Counted from the first letter of the stretch, positions 45,761-57,500 are shown. The stretch: DNA of 64,000 nucleotides from Ceratothoa steindachneri (GCA_963969495.1 OZ018330.1:46118394-46182393); one strand, 5' to 3'. The notes: generated from the sequence alone by a model not told the origin. Program-made: numbers and translations.

Positions 45761-47204
45761 AACGAAGTGAACTTTTACTTTGCTCTTCTCCGCCCACGGA
45801 GCTGGATGCAGGGTCGGTCATAATGCAGCTTACTCGTGATCTCTCGACCCCAACTTCCGCAAGTGAATCTTCCGCTATTTATCTTCCACATATTTCCAAC
45901 TCCTCTGACCAGTAGGGAGTTACCTTGTGCAGCCTACTACTCTTGGTAACTGGAAGAGCTGCACATGAATGCAAATCAGAGAATCACCGTCAATGAGATG
46001 ACCTTAATTCTCTGACGGGGCCGTATGAAGTGGTAGCGCTACCTCCTCGTCCCCTTCAACGACTCTCCCTTCAACGACTCTCCCTTCAACTCTTCATGTA
46101 CGCCAAAAGCCTGACTAGCTACCTCATGCCGTATCAGAAGTGAGGATTTGGAACCTCTATAAAGAATGCCCTTTAATGCCCGTAGGTCACAAGAGACCAG
46201 GACCTGTGGGGTCCTCGGCGTTAGGGAGCGATTAATCGGCTGACCACATCTCATGCGGCTGTTCTCCTTATGGCGAGCGGGCATTACTGCTTTGTTGCGC
46301 TCAGGCCAACAAAAAGTCTCCAGTCTATTCTATGGGTCTGCCACAACAAATCTTCAGACCTTGGCCCTCCAGTTAACGATTAATACGACATGGTAAGGAA
46401 ATCCACTCTCTTACCCTTCTCGCTACCTGCTCATTTGCGGTCTTTGGGGTTCGCCCGTTTCTCTCCCTCTGTGGGGTCTCCGTGGACGGATAGTTCTGCT
46501 TCCGTTTTGTCAAGCGACCAGGCCAAGACCACCGCGTCCGGCCCCACATTGCCCTCGAACCGGTAGGCCCAGACAGAGACCAAAGTTGCAAGTGTGATGA
46601 GCGAAGCCTTGATTAGGTCAGGGTCCATCATTAAAAAACTTATGGCGTTTTCAAGCCAGCTGGCTTCAAGCACGATTTTTGTTATTTGCTCAACTGATAA
46701 CATCATGTTGGCTAAGGGCCGCATGTTTCTTAAGAGGATAACATTAAATAAGTTCACTGGTATAGAGCTAACGTCACCTGATTCTGGGACGGGAGGCTTC
46801 TGGCGAATGCGACGGACCCTTAAAGGCGGGCATTACTAGTGCTCTTCGGAAACTAAAGGGCTTGTCGTTGAATGTGATACTGTTCACTACCCTCAATTTT
46901 GTAAAATGGCTCGAAGGGCTCAAACCCCTTCTTAGCTAAAATCAGGGCTCTCTCCTTCTCCCCGCATAGCCGTTTTCCTTAAGGCGAAAAGCCTCGCGCC
47001 TCCACCGAGTCGTTAGACTCAAATAAGGTAACTCCCCTCCCCCGAAGTTGGTCGTAAGACTTGCTTGGAGACTCTTAATTGTATCCTCAAAAAGGAAAAC
47101 AGATCCAATCGTACTGTCATTCCTGAGATGCTCTTTTATGTGAAAAGAGCCTTCGCATCTCCCCCGACCTAGGCCTAGATGGCATTTCTCTTCATTTGAA
47201 GTGT
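45761..47204. other. GC-richer unassigned block
   Basis: Base composition differs from the AT-rich background, suggesting part of a retroelement. The longest minus-strand frame (46431-46757, starting MNLFNVILLRNMRPLANMML) has no motif I recognise. A small tandem of GGAGAGTCGTTGAAG lies at 46060-46090 on the minus strand. Confidence 0.4.
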
Positions 47205-48005
47205 TCTGGACTCCGGGAGATCCTTTCCTTTTCCCAGAATCTTTTCATTCTTTTTTCTCTTCTACCCTTCTTCAATTAGTTAGACTTTAAAAATTAAATT
47301 GGAACTACTTTGCCCCGCTCCTACTTCAATGACGTCATTTATACCCCCGAAACTATTTTTTTATTTTGGGTTATACTTTTTTTATAGTTTTTTTATATAT
47401 CTCTTTTTTTCCCAGAAATTTTTCGCTTTTTTCTCTTCTATCCTACTTTAATTACTTAAACTTTTGTAATTAAATTGGAACTAGTTTGATCCGCTCCTAG
47501 TCTAATGAACAGCTCTGACTCAGTCCTTTTTCGGTTAGAGATTTTTACAATCACTTCAGCCCGTGCAGGTGCGTCCGATATTTCTTGCGAAAGTTGCTCC
47601 GTTACTCCTCACAACGTGTTTAAACTGATTTCATATCGATAATTATTTTTTTTAGGGGCTCATAAGCTTATTAGGCTTGAAATCCCCTGTCCGCACTGTG
47701 AAAAAATACTGCCTATCCAAAACGACAACATTTCGTTGCTCGACCTAATAACCGGCAAAAGCTTTGGTCATAAAAAAAAAGGCATTCGTCAACAGTTTCA
47801 CGTGTTCTTCGCAGCAACAGAAGATCTATATCAACAGGATTAAATTAAGTAAACGATATCTTATTTTTATATTTTTATATTAATATTGCATTAATTCTAG
47901 TTTTTCTACATTATTTTGCCTCATATCCACTAAAAAATGGCTACTTCACATTCGAACGCATAACACACATTCATGCGCGGATGAACAAAAGACGAAACAC
48001 ACCAA
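47205..48005 (+). repeat. Left arm of a large inverted repeat pair
   Basis: About 800 bp match 56715-57500 in inverted orientation. Landmarks are TTCCTTTTCC.AGAATCTTTT, TTAAATTGGAACTACTTTG, GATATTTCTTGCGAAAGTTG, TGAAATCCCCTGTCCGCA, AAAAATACTGCCTATCCAAA and ATTAATTCTAGTTTTTCTAC. Within the arm a unit of about 170 bp (TTCTCTTCTACCC...GGAACTA) occurs twice. Two short frames may be coding: SDISCESCSVTPHNVF (47570-47620) and LEIPCPHCEKILPIQND (47670-47725), each with a C-x2-C pair. Confidence 0.75.
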
Positions 48006-48112
48006 TATCGTTCAATTTCGAACGAAGAACAACAACCATAAACACCCGAGTTGCTAATGTAAAAGATTACCGTTGATATTAGCTTTTCATAATCAATTCT
48101 TGATATTTTTTT

Positions 48113-48345
48113 GTCGCGTGCGACTATATATCTCACTCTGTCGGTCGGTCCATCTGTCGGTCCCCGTTTTGGTAATAACATTGTAACTATTCAGCCGATT
48201 CTAACGAAATTTGAAAGCCTTATGTTGTTTTATATTTTCTTTCGAATAATATAATTGACAAGTTCCTCTTAAGGTTAGCTCGGGAATTATACAAAGCTTT
48301 GAAGGTCATAAGGTCATAAATCAGAATAAGTGAGAGCACGCGACT
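48113..48345 (-). mobile_element. GTCGCGTG-terminated MITE in a Tc1 remnant
   Basis: A 233-bp copy of the MITE seen at 19798-20084, with GTCGCGTG and CACGCGAC ends. It lies in the C-terminal region of the Tc1 remnant that follows. The copy at 50384 sits at the same point of the same Tc1 sequence. Confidence 0.6.
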
Positions 48346-48830
48346 TTGGTGAGAAGATGTTGTTTTGCACTCTACGCAAATCTCCCCCAAAGATACAAGG
48401 TTCTGTGGTTTCCTCTTTCGCATTGCAGCCTTCCGTATTCGCTACAAATGAACAATAGGATTGATGTTGGCGATTGCTTGGCCATGGAAGGAAATTGATT
48501 TTTCTCTTCTTAAACCATTCTTGAGGTAATTTGGCCGCATGCTCAGGATTGTTGTCCTGCTGAATTATCCATTGATGTCGGCCGCAAAAAAATCGCTTTA
48601 GGAACAGCTTTTCCTCCAGCATCTTTTGATACGTAGTTACAACCATTTACCCATCAATGATATAGAGTAATCCTGTGCCATGTGCAGTAAAGCAGTCCCA
48701 AACCATGAAACTATCTCTTCTGTCTATCACCCTTGGTAACGAGCATCACTTCAGCTTCAAAGTTTTATTTTAGTCTCATCTGACAATATAACATCCCGAA
48801 CTAAAATCAGCGCGCGAGGCTCATTTACGC
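48346..48830 (-). pseudogene. Tc1-like transposase remnant, copy A
   Basis: Minus strand: RDVILSDETKIKL (first catalytic Asp box, about 48795), MVVTTYQKMLEEKLFLKRFF, WIIQQDNNPEHAAKLPQEWF (second Asp box intact), KRKINFLPWPS and then ANINPIVHL, a decayed SPDLNPIEHLW with Val for Glu. KRKPQNLVSLGEICVECKTT follows. Frameshifted and inactive. It is an inverted partner of copy B at 49.88-50.38 kb, with high identity by eye. Confidence 0.85.
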
Positions 48831-49290
48831 AAACTTTTGTCTGAGAACAAGAATGACCCTCGGACTATCTTTCGTCTCCTCTGTCGTCTTTCCTCGCCTA
48901 GCGCCACTTCCCACACCTCTTCCCCCATCAACCTCTCTACTCTTTTTAAATTTTTCTCTGATAAAGTTAATAACCTCCGCAGCGTACTACCTCAGTCGTC
49001 TGAACAAGCCTATGCTGTTCTCCCTGACCATACTCCATTGCCGCTTAACGTCCTCTGAGGAAGTAACTGCCCTGATCTCGCGCTCTAACAAATCTGGCTT
49101 CCCTAAGGACGTCTTTCCACTCAAACTACTTACCAAATTCTCCCTGCTGTCCCCCTACTGATGCTTCATCTCATTAACACCTTACTTGCAAGAGAGGTGG
49201 TTTTCTCTTCCTTCAAAGATGCCTCAATTCGTTGAATCTTAAAAACCACACCTTAACCCATCTGAACCATCTAGCTATCGCCCTATCTCA
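48831..49290 (+). pseudogene. LINE ORF2 fragment upstream of the RT core
   Basis: Plus strand: NDPRTIFRLLCRLSSPSATS, LSTLFKFFSDKVNNLRSVLP, SEEVTALISRSNKSGFPKDV, FPLKLLTK, LMLHLINTLLAREVVFSSFK and a damaged SYRPISLLS (CCTATCTCACTG at 49281). This is the linker and first reverse transcriptase motifs of an L2/Rex-type LINE. It is cut off just before the catalytic domain. Confidence 0.8.
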
Positions 49291-49879
49291 CTGTCGTAGA
49301 ATAGGCTCTCGACGATATACCATATATAACTATTCGTTGAGGGAATTATTCTAATATTTCGAGTGCGTGGTAATCTGATTGACCGAGGTTATTTATCTTC
49401 AATATGCTTAAGAAGTGGAACTGAGCTCAAAGATAATAATATGGCTATCATTAATAAAATAGTTTTATTAATTGAGCTATTAACAACACACAAAAAGAAA
49501 ATGTTTACATAAACGGAGAATGGAAAGGGTCGTGGGAATATCTGACTAATCCGAGGATTAAGATTTGGAGAGATTTAAAAAGGTAAACAAATAAAAATTA
49601 AAGGGGGGGGGATGGTTCGCTAAACCATTTAAAGCACAGGGTAGCGTTGATAAAAAGGTTAGATAATTAAAGGTAATGCTCAGCTTACGTAATTGCAAGG
49701 TTATTGTGCAGAGGAAGACGATGCGAAGGAATCTTCGGTTCACTGGTGCTTACCATCAGAACTAAAAATAATTCAAGGATTGCTATGAAAGATCTACAAA
49801 GCGACCTGCAATCGTCAGAGACTAAAGAGAGTAAAATAAATATTGGTAGAGAGCTCAATCGTTATGATCTACATTTTTC
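49291..49879. other. Unassigned AT-rich stretch
   Basis: No motif or element end recognised. A G-run lies near 49602. Confidence 0.5.
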
Positions 49880-50545
49880 ACTCCCTGCAATGTTATATTG
49901 TCAGACGAGACTAAAATAAAACTTTTCAGCTAAAGTGATGGTCGTAACGTTTAGAGTGCAGAAGGAAATGCCTTTCATCCTAAGCAAACCATATCAACAG
50001 TAATACACAGACGAGATAGTTTCATGGTTTGGGACTACTTTATTGCACATGGCACAGGGGTAGTCTATATCATCGATGGGTAAATGGCTGTAACTACGTA
50101 TCGAAAGATGCTGGAGGAAAAGCTGTTCCTAAAGTGATTTTTTTTACAGCCGACACCAATGGATAATTCAGCAGGACAACAATCCTGAGCATGCGGCCAA
50201 ATTACCTAAAGAATGGTTTAAGAAAAGAAAAATCAATTTCCTTCCATGGCCAAGCAATCGCCGACATCAATCCTATTTTTCATTTGTAGCAAATACTGAA
50301 GGCTGCAATGTGAAAGAGAAAACCACAGAACCTTGTATCTTTGGGGGAGATTTGCGTAGAATGGAAAACAAGGTCTACTCACCAAAGTCGCGTGCTCTCA
50401 CTTATTCTGATTTATGGCCTTACGACCTTCAAAACTTTCTATAATTCCCGAACTAAGCTCGTAAGTACCTTGATAATTATATCATTCGAAAGAGAATGTA
50501 AAGTAACATAAGGGTTTTAAATTTCGTTAGAGTCGGCCGAATATA
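49880..50545 (+). pseudogene. Tc1-like transposase remnant, copy B, with truncated MITE
   Basis: Same sequence as copy A in the opposite orientation: VILSDETKIKLFS near 49890, DSFMVWDYFIAHGTG, QQDNNPEHAAKLPKEWF (50175-50225), KKRKINFLPWPSNRRHQ and the EICVE-like tail. From 50384 the GTCGCGTG MITE begins at the same point as in copy A. It is cut at about 50545, where the BEL/Pao integrase frame begins on the other strand. Confidence 0.85.
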
Positions 50546-51650
50546 TATGATGTAATTTGTATTTATTTTCAAAAAGGAATTAGGGGTAATGATTTCTGAG
50601 TCATTATCAGATGACCTATATGTCAATGGTCTGGAGTTAATAGCAGATTGTATATCTGAAATCACAGTCAGAAGCTCAAAATAAGAAAGTCTTGCTCTTC
50701 CTATGCTTTTAGAAAAACAAGTCTTAATAGTAACATTTAGACGTTCCCAGGTGGAACCAACACAAGCTGAGTAAACTGGTATCCTAATATGTTTGATATT
50801 AAAGTTTCTAAATTGATTATAAAATTCATCTGTGCCCATTGCCTGTTCTAATATATTTCCACCAGTTACGAATTACCTAGTATTATCACTATAGAGAGTA
50901 GATGGGACACCATACAAATTAACAAACCTAAAGAATGCTAGGATGAAGCTACGTGTAGACATATCCGGGACTAATTCAATGTGAACAGCTCTAACATTTA
51001 ACACGTAAAGACTAATAAATACATTTTGATGTTCTTGCTAATCGAATCATTTACCCAAAGATGACCAATATAATCTATCTCTGTATGATTAAAGGGTTTA
51101 ACAAAATTTACTCTATGTTCGGGAAGATTAGTCATCTTAGGATATTTGAAAGACAGTGAATTAAATTTATGACAAATCATGCATTGACGCAGTATTTTCT
51201 TGACACTGTGTCTCATACTTGGAATCCAAAATCTTCCCATGCGAACAGCATTCAACGTTGATTGTATTCCAAGATGTATACTTCTGCGATGGTATGATTC
51301 TGCAATTTATGTTGTGAGATGGTGATCCTTGGCCAGCAAAATAGGATTTACAATGTTGTAATCAAATATAGCTGCTTTCCCTATTTTACCTTTGGATCTT
51401 ATAACCTCCTTTTCATCTAAAAATAAATTAAGTCTATTGACTAGTTCAGGCCCTTTCTTCTTATTTCGATCGATACTCTCCAAATATTCCAATTCCTGGT
51501 GAAATTTAGATTTATGCATATATTTAATCCAATAGATCTTTCCTGTTTCCATAGGTTCCGAAATAATTTTCTGGCTAAACTGATAAAATGGAAAATATAT
51601 TTAGTTACACCAAAGAGTTTATTTATAGAAGAAAACCTATTGATATCCAA
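50545..51650 (-). pseudogene. BEL/Pao integrase region, 3' truncated
   Basis: This is the last part of a BEL/Pao polyprotein on the minus strand. The HHCC-type region (ILLAKDHHLTT, frame break, NAVRMGRFWIPSMRHSVKKI, CMICHKF) is followed by the catalytic core with HTEIDYIGHLWV (first Asp). Later, in another frame, come MGTDEFYNQFRNFNIKHIRI, ACVGSTWERLNVTIKTCFSK (Glu of the DDE triad in a TWERL context, normally AWERL) and SAINSRPLTY. Integrase joins the DNA copy to the chromosome. The C-terminus and 3' LTR are missing: the frame ends against the Tc1/MITE remnant at 50545. Confidence 0.9.
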
Positions 51651-51782
51651 AATAGGTTGTTCTATGCTATCATTGACATTTAATATATTAGTAGTATGAT
51701 AAGCCTTAACAAGTTGTTTGCTCTCTTCTCATAAACAACCCAACGAATTGATTGGCCATAAAATGGGAACAGAAGAGAGCTA

Positions 51783-53364
51783 TCACGGTCCTTTGAACCA
51801 TAATTCTTCCTTACTTTCAAATTCTTTGACAGTCAATCCTCTGGTTAGCAAATCTGCAGGATTATTTTCTGAATTAACAAATTTAAAGTTCATATTAGCT
51901 TGATAATTTTCTATGATAACTTTCTTGAAAACTCTAATATCTTTGATTCTGTTCATAGCAAATACACTTTTTGTTTTCAAATTTTCCGTTAGTAACCAAG
52001 ATAGTACTATCTGTGAATCAACTGATATACATACATATTTAAAGTAGGCAGAGTTCTTGGTTTAAATGGAGTCACTTTAGCCTTTGCATACATAAGTTGT
52101 GAGTTTCCAATGCTTACATTGTATACAGCGAAACCATAACATAGCTTAGAAGCATCACAAAATATGAATAAATTATTGATGTTATCTTCAGAGATGCAAG
52201 TTCTAGGAAAAGTTAAATGAAAGATTTGCTTAAAATCAGCCTGAAGTTCTTGCCACAGTTTTTTATATTGTTCTGGAATGGCTTGATACCACGAGAGTTT
52301 CTCTGCCTAAAGCTTTTGCATTAGAATTTTTCCCCGGGTTGTTATAGGCAAAATAAATCCAAGTGGATCAAATAACCTTGAAATTTGAGATAAAATACTA
52401 CGTTTGGTGTTTGCAGCTTGATCGATATCAATAGCTGCTAACTGAGGAACATCTTCATTTATTAAGTACTTATAACCAAGAACTTTCTCACAATCATTAT
52501 AATGTTGGACCCTGCAGTTGTCTCTAGTAAATGTATCTCTTAGCCCTTTGCAATTAGAGTTCCAAGAACGTAACTGGAATTCACCTTCCTTCATCCTCGC
52601 ATCAGATTCCTTATAGAGATCAAGTAGTTCTTCTTCAGAATTTCCAGTGAGTATTAAGTTATCTACATAAAAAAATGAGTTTAAGATGTTTGTGCAATAA
52701 TCCTTGGGATTTGGTTAACATGATGTTTAATTACATAATTTAAAATCAATAGGCTGGCATTAAACCCCAAAATAATAGTTCTATATCTGTATGTATCCAA
52801 TTTGCCATCTTTTTCATTTGCCAATTAAATTTGCAAAGATGCGTGTTTTATATCACTAAGCATGGTGTAACTATTAGATCTGAATTGTAACATTGGTTGG
52901 ATGAGGTTATTTATTAAATTTATTCCAGCATATCCTGCTTTTTTTTTAGATGGCTTGTTGTTAACTTTAAGAGAACAAATGAAGACCGGATGGATTTTGG
53001 TAGTCATATTGGGTTCAGATTTTATGATTGGTCTATGAGGAATCCATATATGTTTGTGATACATTTCTGGTGAGACATCAACCTTTACAATGATTCCATC
53101 CTCTAATTGTCTATTAAAGACTTCTTGATAGGCCTCGAATTGGCCATTCTTTTGAAGTTTATCAACTACTTTGTTGAGGATTGTAATAGCAATGCCTTCA
53201 TTATATGGAACTTCTTTTATTATATTATGATACCAAGGCAGGGCTACAAAATATTTATTGTCCTTGAACTCAATCTTGGATTTAAAACCTTCAATTTTCT
53301 TAGCGTCGTATTTACTTTGATCTTCACTCAATTCAGTGCATCCGACAGACTCTAAACCAAACAT
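51783..53364 (-). pseudogene. BEL/Pao reverse transcriptase and RNase H region
   Basis: The minus-strand frame 53364-52825 reads MFGLESVGCTELSEDQSKYD, YFVALPWYHNIIKEVPYNEG, HIWIPHRPIIKSEPNMTTKI and INLINNLIQPMLQFRSNSYT with MLSDIKHASLQI (motif A, first Asp). After a frameshift SFFYVDNLILTGNSEEELLD carries the catalytic motif as YVDN rather than YVDD. SQISRLFDPLGFILPI and the RNase H part (NLFIFCDASKLCYGFAVYNV, VDSQIVLSWLL, VNSENNPADLLTRG) complete it. The arrangement DASK...DS...NPADLLTRG is characteristic of BEL/Pao. Three or more frame breaks. Confidence 0.92.
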
Positions 53365-53382
53365 GTTTTCTAATCTTTTTTC

Positions 53383-54327
53383 TTAAGAACAATCTGTAAA
53401 TGTAGTATCAAATGGACTGAAATACGTTTTCCTGGGTTCCAAGACAAAATTTACAGGAGTAGAGGGCTCCTCAACCCCATAAAGCTCAAAAGCATCCATG
53501 AAATTAATTGAAGTATTTGTTACTGAAGATTTATACACAGTTGCATGACACGTTACTTGAGATGGATTAAAAAAATGCATTATGTTTCCAAGGGGCATAA
53601 TACCTGTAGACATAAGCCATGCTGTTCCATTTATGTATTTTATTTTTTCCATTTTAGGAATAAATTGAATCACATCAACTCCAAGAAGTCCTTGTAATGG
53701 GATATTTTCACCATGTTCTGCTAGAGATTGATCTGCCATTTTAAAACCTTCAAATACTATGTTGTTAACAGCTATGGGAAGATCTGATACATTTAAATGG
53801 ATATCAAATTCACTATCAATTAAGATAGGTAATGGAAGATCTATATAGCCAGGAATACTAACGTCCATAACACATTCTTTAAGTTTTCTCTTATTTGTTC
53901 CAAGAAAAGTTTTTACGTCATAATTAAAATATGCCCAATCAAAGATATCACATTTAAGAACATCCATTACCTCCTGACTTAGATAAGATCTCTGACTGCC
54001 ATCATCCAATAAACATTTAACGTTGTAAGACTTTCCTTCCCTTTTAAATCTTAATTCAATTATAGGCAACAAATATGGTTGATATGTAGAAGCACTCATG
54101 TTGATGCAAAGATTTGAATGCAAAGATCTATCATTTTTGGTTTTGTGACAAAGTGCTGATATGTGACTATAATATTTACAGTAATAACATGGAAAACTAA
54201 GTTGATTATATTTTCTTGGACATGTCTCACTTAAATGTTTATTGCTAGTACAAAAATAACAGAGTTTTAATTCTTTACATCTAGCCTTTCTAGAATCTAA
54301 AATCTCATACTTGGAGCAAGAAACCAT
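53383..54327 (-). CDS. BEL/Pao zinc-knuckle and aspartic protease segment, open over 314 codons
   Basis: The longest intact frame in the window. Two CCHC-like knuckles near the N-terminus (LCYFCTSNKHLSETC and CYYCKYYSHISALCH, residues ~22-62) are followed by the retroviral-type aspartic protease. Its active site reads VKCLLDDGSQRSYLSQEVMD (residues ~103-122; D-D-G in place of D-S/T-G). LLGVDVIQF, AWLMSTGIMPLGN (the C-terminal protease hairpin typical of BEL/Pao) and a linker to reverse transcriptase complete it. The protease cuts the polyprotein during particle assembly in the cytoplasm. The frame ends in a stop at 53383 just before the reverse transcriptase frame. It is a polyprotein segment, not a separate gene. 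Confidence 0.9.
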   Translation of the reverse strand: MVSCSKYEILDSRKARCKELKLCYFCTSNKHLSETCPRKYNQLSFPCYYCKYYSHISALCHKTKNDRSLHSNLCINMSASTYQPYLLPIIELRFKREGKSYNVKCLLDDGSQRSYLSQEVMDVLKCDIFDWAYFNYDVKTFLGTNKRKLKECVMDVSIPGYIDLPLPILIDSEFDIHLNVSDLPIAVNNIVFEGFKMADQSLAEHGENIPLQGLLGVDVIQFIPKMEKIKYINGTAWLMSTGIMPLGNIMHFFNPSQVTCHATVYKSSVTNTSINFMDAFELYGVEEPSTPVNFVLEPRKTYFSPFDTTFTDCS

Positions 54328-54399
54328 AGAATGTCCCTGAACTGCACAAAATTTACAAAATTTATCTGTTTCCTTGGCAAAGGCTACTGATGTTTTAAA

Positions 54400-55487
54400 A
54401 TTTCTAGAGTAGATGACTTAGGGTGACTCTCCATTAATTTAAAGTCAAAGGGTGGCTTGTTTTGTCCAGATTTAAAGTTAAAGGAGGGCTTGTTTGGTTT
54501 CCAATTGAAATTATTCTTGGGGTTAGCCGAAAAATCTTTACTTTCATCAGCAATTTTATAATTACTAGAAGAAGAAGTCTTAAGTAGAGTTTTAATTATG
54601 TCATTATAATGAAAAAAAGATTCATTACTGTAGGGTAATTAGAATTTACTTTGTGCACTAATTCTCTTTTTATGGAGGCAGGTAACTTAGAGAATAATAT
54701 ATGACTGATAAGTTTGCAACCCGATGAATATTCCTCCCCACGATCTATATTATAAGTTTTAAGATCATATAATAGAGCTCTACTTTCACTTATATACATT
54801 TTAATATCAGCAAATGTAGTATCAAACTTAGGATATCTATAAATTAATTGTTTGAAGATTTCATCTACAATGTACTCAATATCCAAAAACTCTTCTTGAA
54901 GAGTTATTTCATAGTTATCATCTGTTATTGATGAATAATAAATAGTGTTGAAGGCATAATCAGAAAGAAAGTTTCTTAGCTAAGTGAGTTTCCCAGCATC
55001 TGATAAAGATTCGCAAGCATCTATACAATCTTGAAACTGTTGTAAAAAATTCTTGAATTTAAATTTATCACATGATTTACCACTAAATGTTTTACATTTA
55101 AGTTCAGGCATTTTAACTTGTGAATATTTGAGAACATTCACTGATTTAAAAGGGTTTTCACCCCTTTTTAAAGCTGTGGAAATTATAGCTAACTTATCTG
55201 TTATACCTACCCTATAGGCAACTTGACTGTCCATTTCCTTAATCTATTTTCATCATCTTCTGGCAATTCACCTTCATCAAACAAGTCAATAATTAAATCA
55301 TTCACTTCATCAACTTTAACCAGAAATTTCAACATATTATTCTTTCTACTAACGAAAATATCTTGAGAAAGTTCATCTATATTTATAGTCTCTAAATTCT
55401 TTAAGGCAGCTGTTATCCTACCTTTTAATCCAGCTCTTTTCTAAACTAATGCATTGAGTCGAGTTTCTAACTCTGGTTTAGTTGACA
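54400..55487 (-). pseudogene. BEL/Pao Gag
   Basis: Starts at an ATG at about 55487 (MSTKPELETRLNALV, then a stop where Gln or Glu would be expected) and reads to KNLETINIDELSQDIFVSRK and DDENRLRKW. After a frame change come YSQVKMPELKCKTFSGKSCD, KFKFKNFLQQFQDCIDACES, FNTIYYSSITDDNYEIT and YIVDEIFKQLIYRYPKFDTT with LLYDLKTYNIDRG. LPKLxLPxFxG...F..F...F is the conserved opening of the BEL/Pao Gag core. Gag forms the retrotransposon particle. At least three stops or frameshifts before the zinc-knuckle frame. Confidence 0.88.
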
Positions 55488-56714
55488 TGGTGAAAAGATG
55501 AAGGCAATTTACTATAAAGTAACTAAAAAATACCACAAATAAATTAGGCACACTATTCTGCAATACAGAAAACATAAGGGTCCTAACTAACTCTATTTAA
55601 ACAAGGAAAATACAAACATAAATTATGCACTATAGTACGATCTATAGCATTTGTAATAACCACAACAAAATATAGAAATAAACTATTACCCATTAACCTT
55701 TTTACTAGGTTATATTTACTAGGTTAAATTCAAGTAATAATAGCGATTTCGGCAGTAAATTATTCCTAATTTGTAACATCCATGTTAAGAACAAATAAAA
55801 TAGATCACTTATAAGTATAAACAATAAGCTTTAGAGTTATTACATATTTTAATATGGATATTGTACTAGATTTAGAACAAAATGCAATATAAAAAAAATA
55901 AATTTTATTCTACCTCGAATTATACAAGGAAAACTAATAAATATAAAAATTTTTTTTAGCGCTTAGGTATGTTACAATCAAACAAACACTGGGTTTTAAA
56001 CAATATTATTTATAATGGGCTACTATAAATAAATTAACAAAAAATATATCTATACAAAGAATAATAACTTATATTTGCAAGCATTCGAACACCGGATTAC
56101 ATTGAAAAGTGAGAGGAGGGCAAAGGAGAAAATAATATCAAATATGTTTGATAACTAAATGGAAATGAATCAATTAATAATGCGATATTCTCTGGAAGTT
56201 TTAATATAAGAACTTTTAATGAGTTAAACATAACATGAGCAAAGAGAAATGATAAATGATTGGCTTACCTTGAGAAAAAGACTAATACTGTGTCCAGGGA
56301 TTTATGATATTTGGTTCCAGAGAATATCGTTGCCATCTAGAGTAGCTTATTCCTCTTGTTAGTATCTTGGGTAAGCTATCATTAACTTTCTCTTGTAACT
56401 ATGAATTTACTGAAAGAGACGTCCTGAATGCCTTTTGTTAACAATTAATTTTCTGAGAGAGACGTCCTGAACGCCTCTTGTTAACAATGCGTTGATGGTG
56501 ACCTTTTTTGAGAGAACTGTCACATTTTCTTTACGCACAGGAGCATTTGTCACGCGTCAAGTGATATTATTAAATTTTAGTTAAAAATGTAACACCTGAT
56601 TAACATCAAAGTTTAGCCAAGCAAAATTATCATTCTCTAGAAAATTACTGAATATTTTATCTTTAAATTAATGATCATTGAAATATATAAATTAATGAAA
56701 ATGACAATGAAATC
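55488..56714 (-). other. Probable BEL/Pao 5' leader and possible LTR remnant
   Basis: AT-rich sequence upstream of Gag. On the minus strand TTTTCTCAAGGTAAGCC (about 56265-56281) looks like a splice donor, which could be that of the element. At 56395-56500 a unit of about 60 bp occurs twice (TGTTAACAA.AGGC.TTCAGG and GACGTCTCT), possibly LTR material. No matching 3' LTR was found, so the LTR limits cannot be set. Confidence 0.4.
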
Positions 56715-57500
56715 AAACATAAATTATTGTACATCCGCGCATGAATATGCGTTATGCGTTCGAATGCGAAGGAGCCATTTTTTAGTGGATATTGGGCAAA
56801 ATAATGTAGAAAAACTAGAATTAATGCAATAATAATATAAAAAACTAAAAATTTGTTATCGTTTAATTACTTTATTCCGTTTGATATAGATAGATCTGCT
56901 GTTGCGAGGAACGCCTGAAACCTTTGGGGAATACGATTTTTTTTTTTTAATGACGGCAGCTTTCGCCGGTTTCTTGGTCCAGCAACAAAATGTTAAGTCG
57001 TTTTGGATAGGCAGTATTTTTTCATAATGCGGACAGGGGATTTCAAGCCATATAAGCTTATGGGTCCCTAAGAATAAGAATTAAATCTTCTCGATTCGAA
57101 ATTATATTAAACACGTTGTGAGAAGTAACGGGGCAACTTTCGCAAGAAATATCGGACGTACCTGCACAGGCTGAAGCCATTGGAAATATAACTAACCGAC
57201 AAAAGGACTCAGAGGTGTTCATTAGACTAGGAGCGGGTCAAAGTAGTTCCAATTTAATTAAAAAAGTTTAAGTAATCAAAGTAGGGTAGAAGAGAAAAAA
57301 AATTAAATAAGAAACTAAAAAAAACCCGTATAAACCAAATTAAGAAAAATAGTTATTTTGGTATGAATGACGTCATTGAACTAAGAGCTGGGCAAAGTAG
57401 TTCTAATTTAATTTAAAAAGTTTAAGTAATTAAAGAAGGATGGAAGAGAAAAATGACTGAAAAGATTCTAGGAAAAGGAAAGGACGTATACCCCCCACCC
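56715..57500 (-). repeat. Right arm of the large inverted repeat pair
   Basis: Inverted match to 47205-48005. The potential coding parts are also kept: SDISCESCPVTSHNVFNIIS on the minus strand near 57150, and LEIPCPHYEKILPIQND near 57010-57060 with the second Cys of CxxC changed to Tyr. Weak similarity continues to about 57815 (CTAATGTAAAAAGCTACC). Confidence 0.75.

Noticed and set aside
46431..46757. 108-codon minus-strand ORF as a gene
   Set aside because: No recognisable domain, no homologue known to me, and it lies in a block that looks retroelement-derived.
53383..54327. Stand-alone host gene for the 314-codon ORF
   Set aside because: Zinc knuckles plus aspartic protease followed directly by BEL/Pao reverse transcriptase show that it is a segment of the retrotransposon polyprotein.
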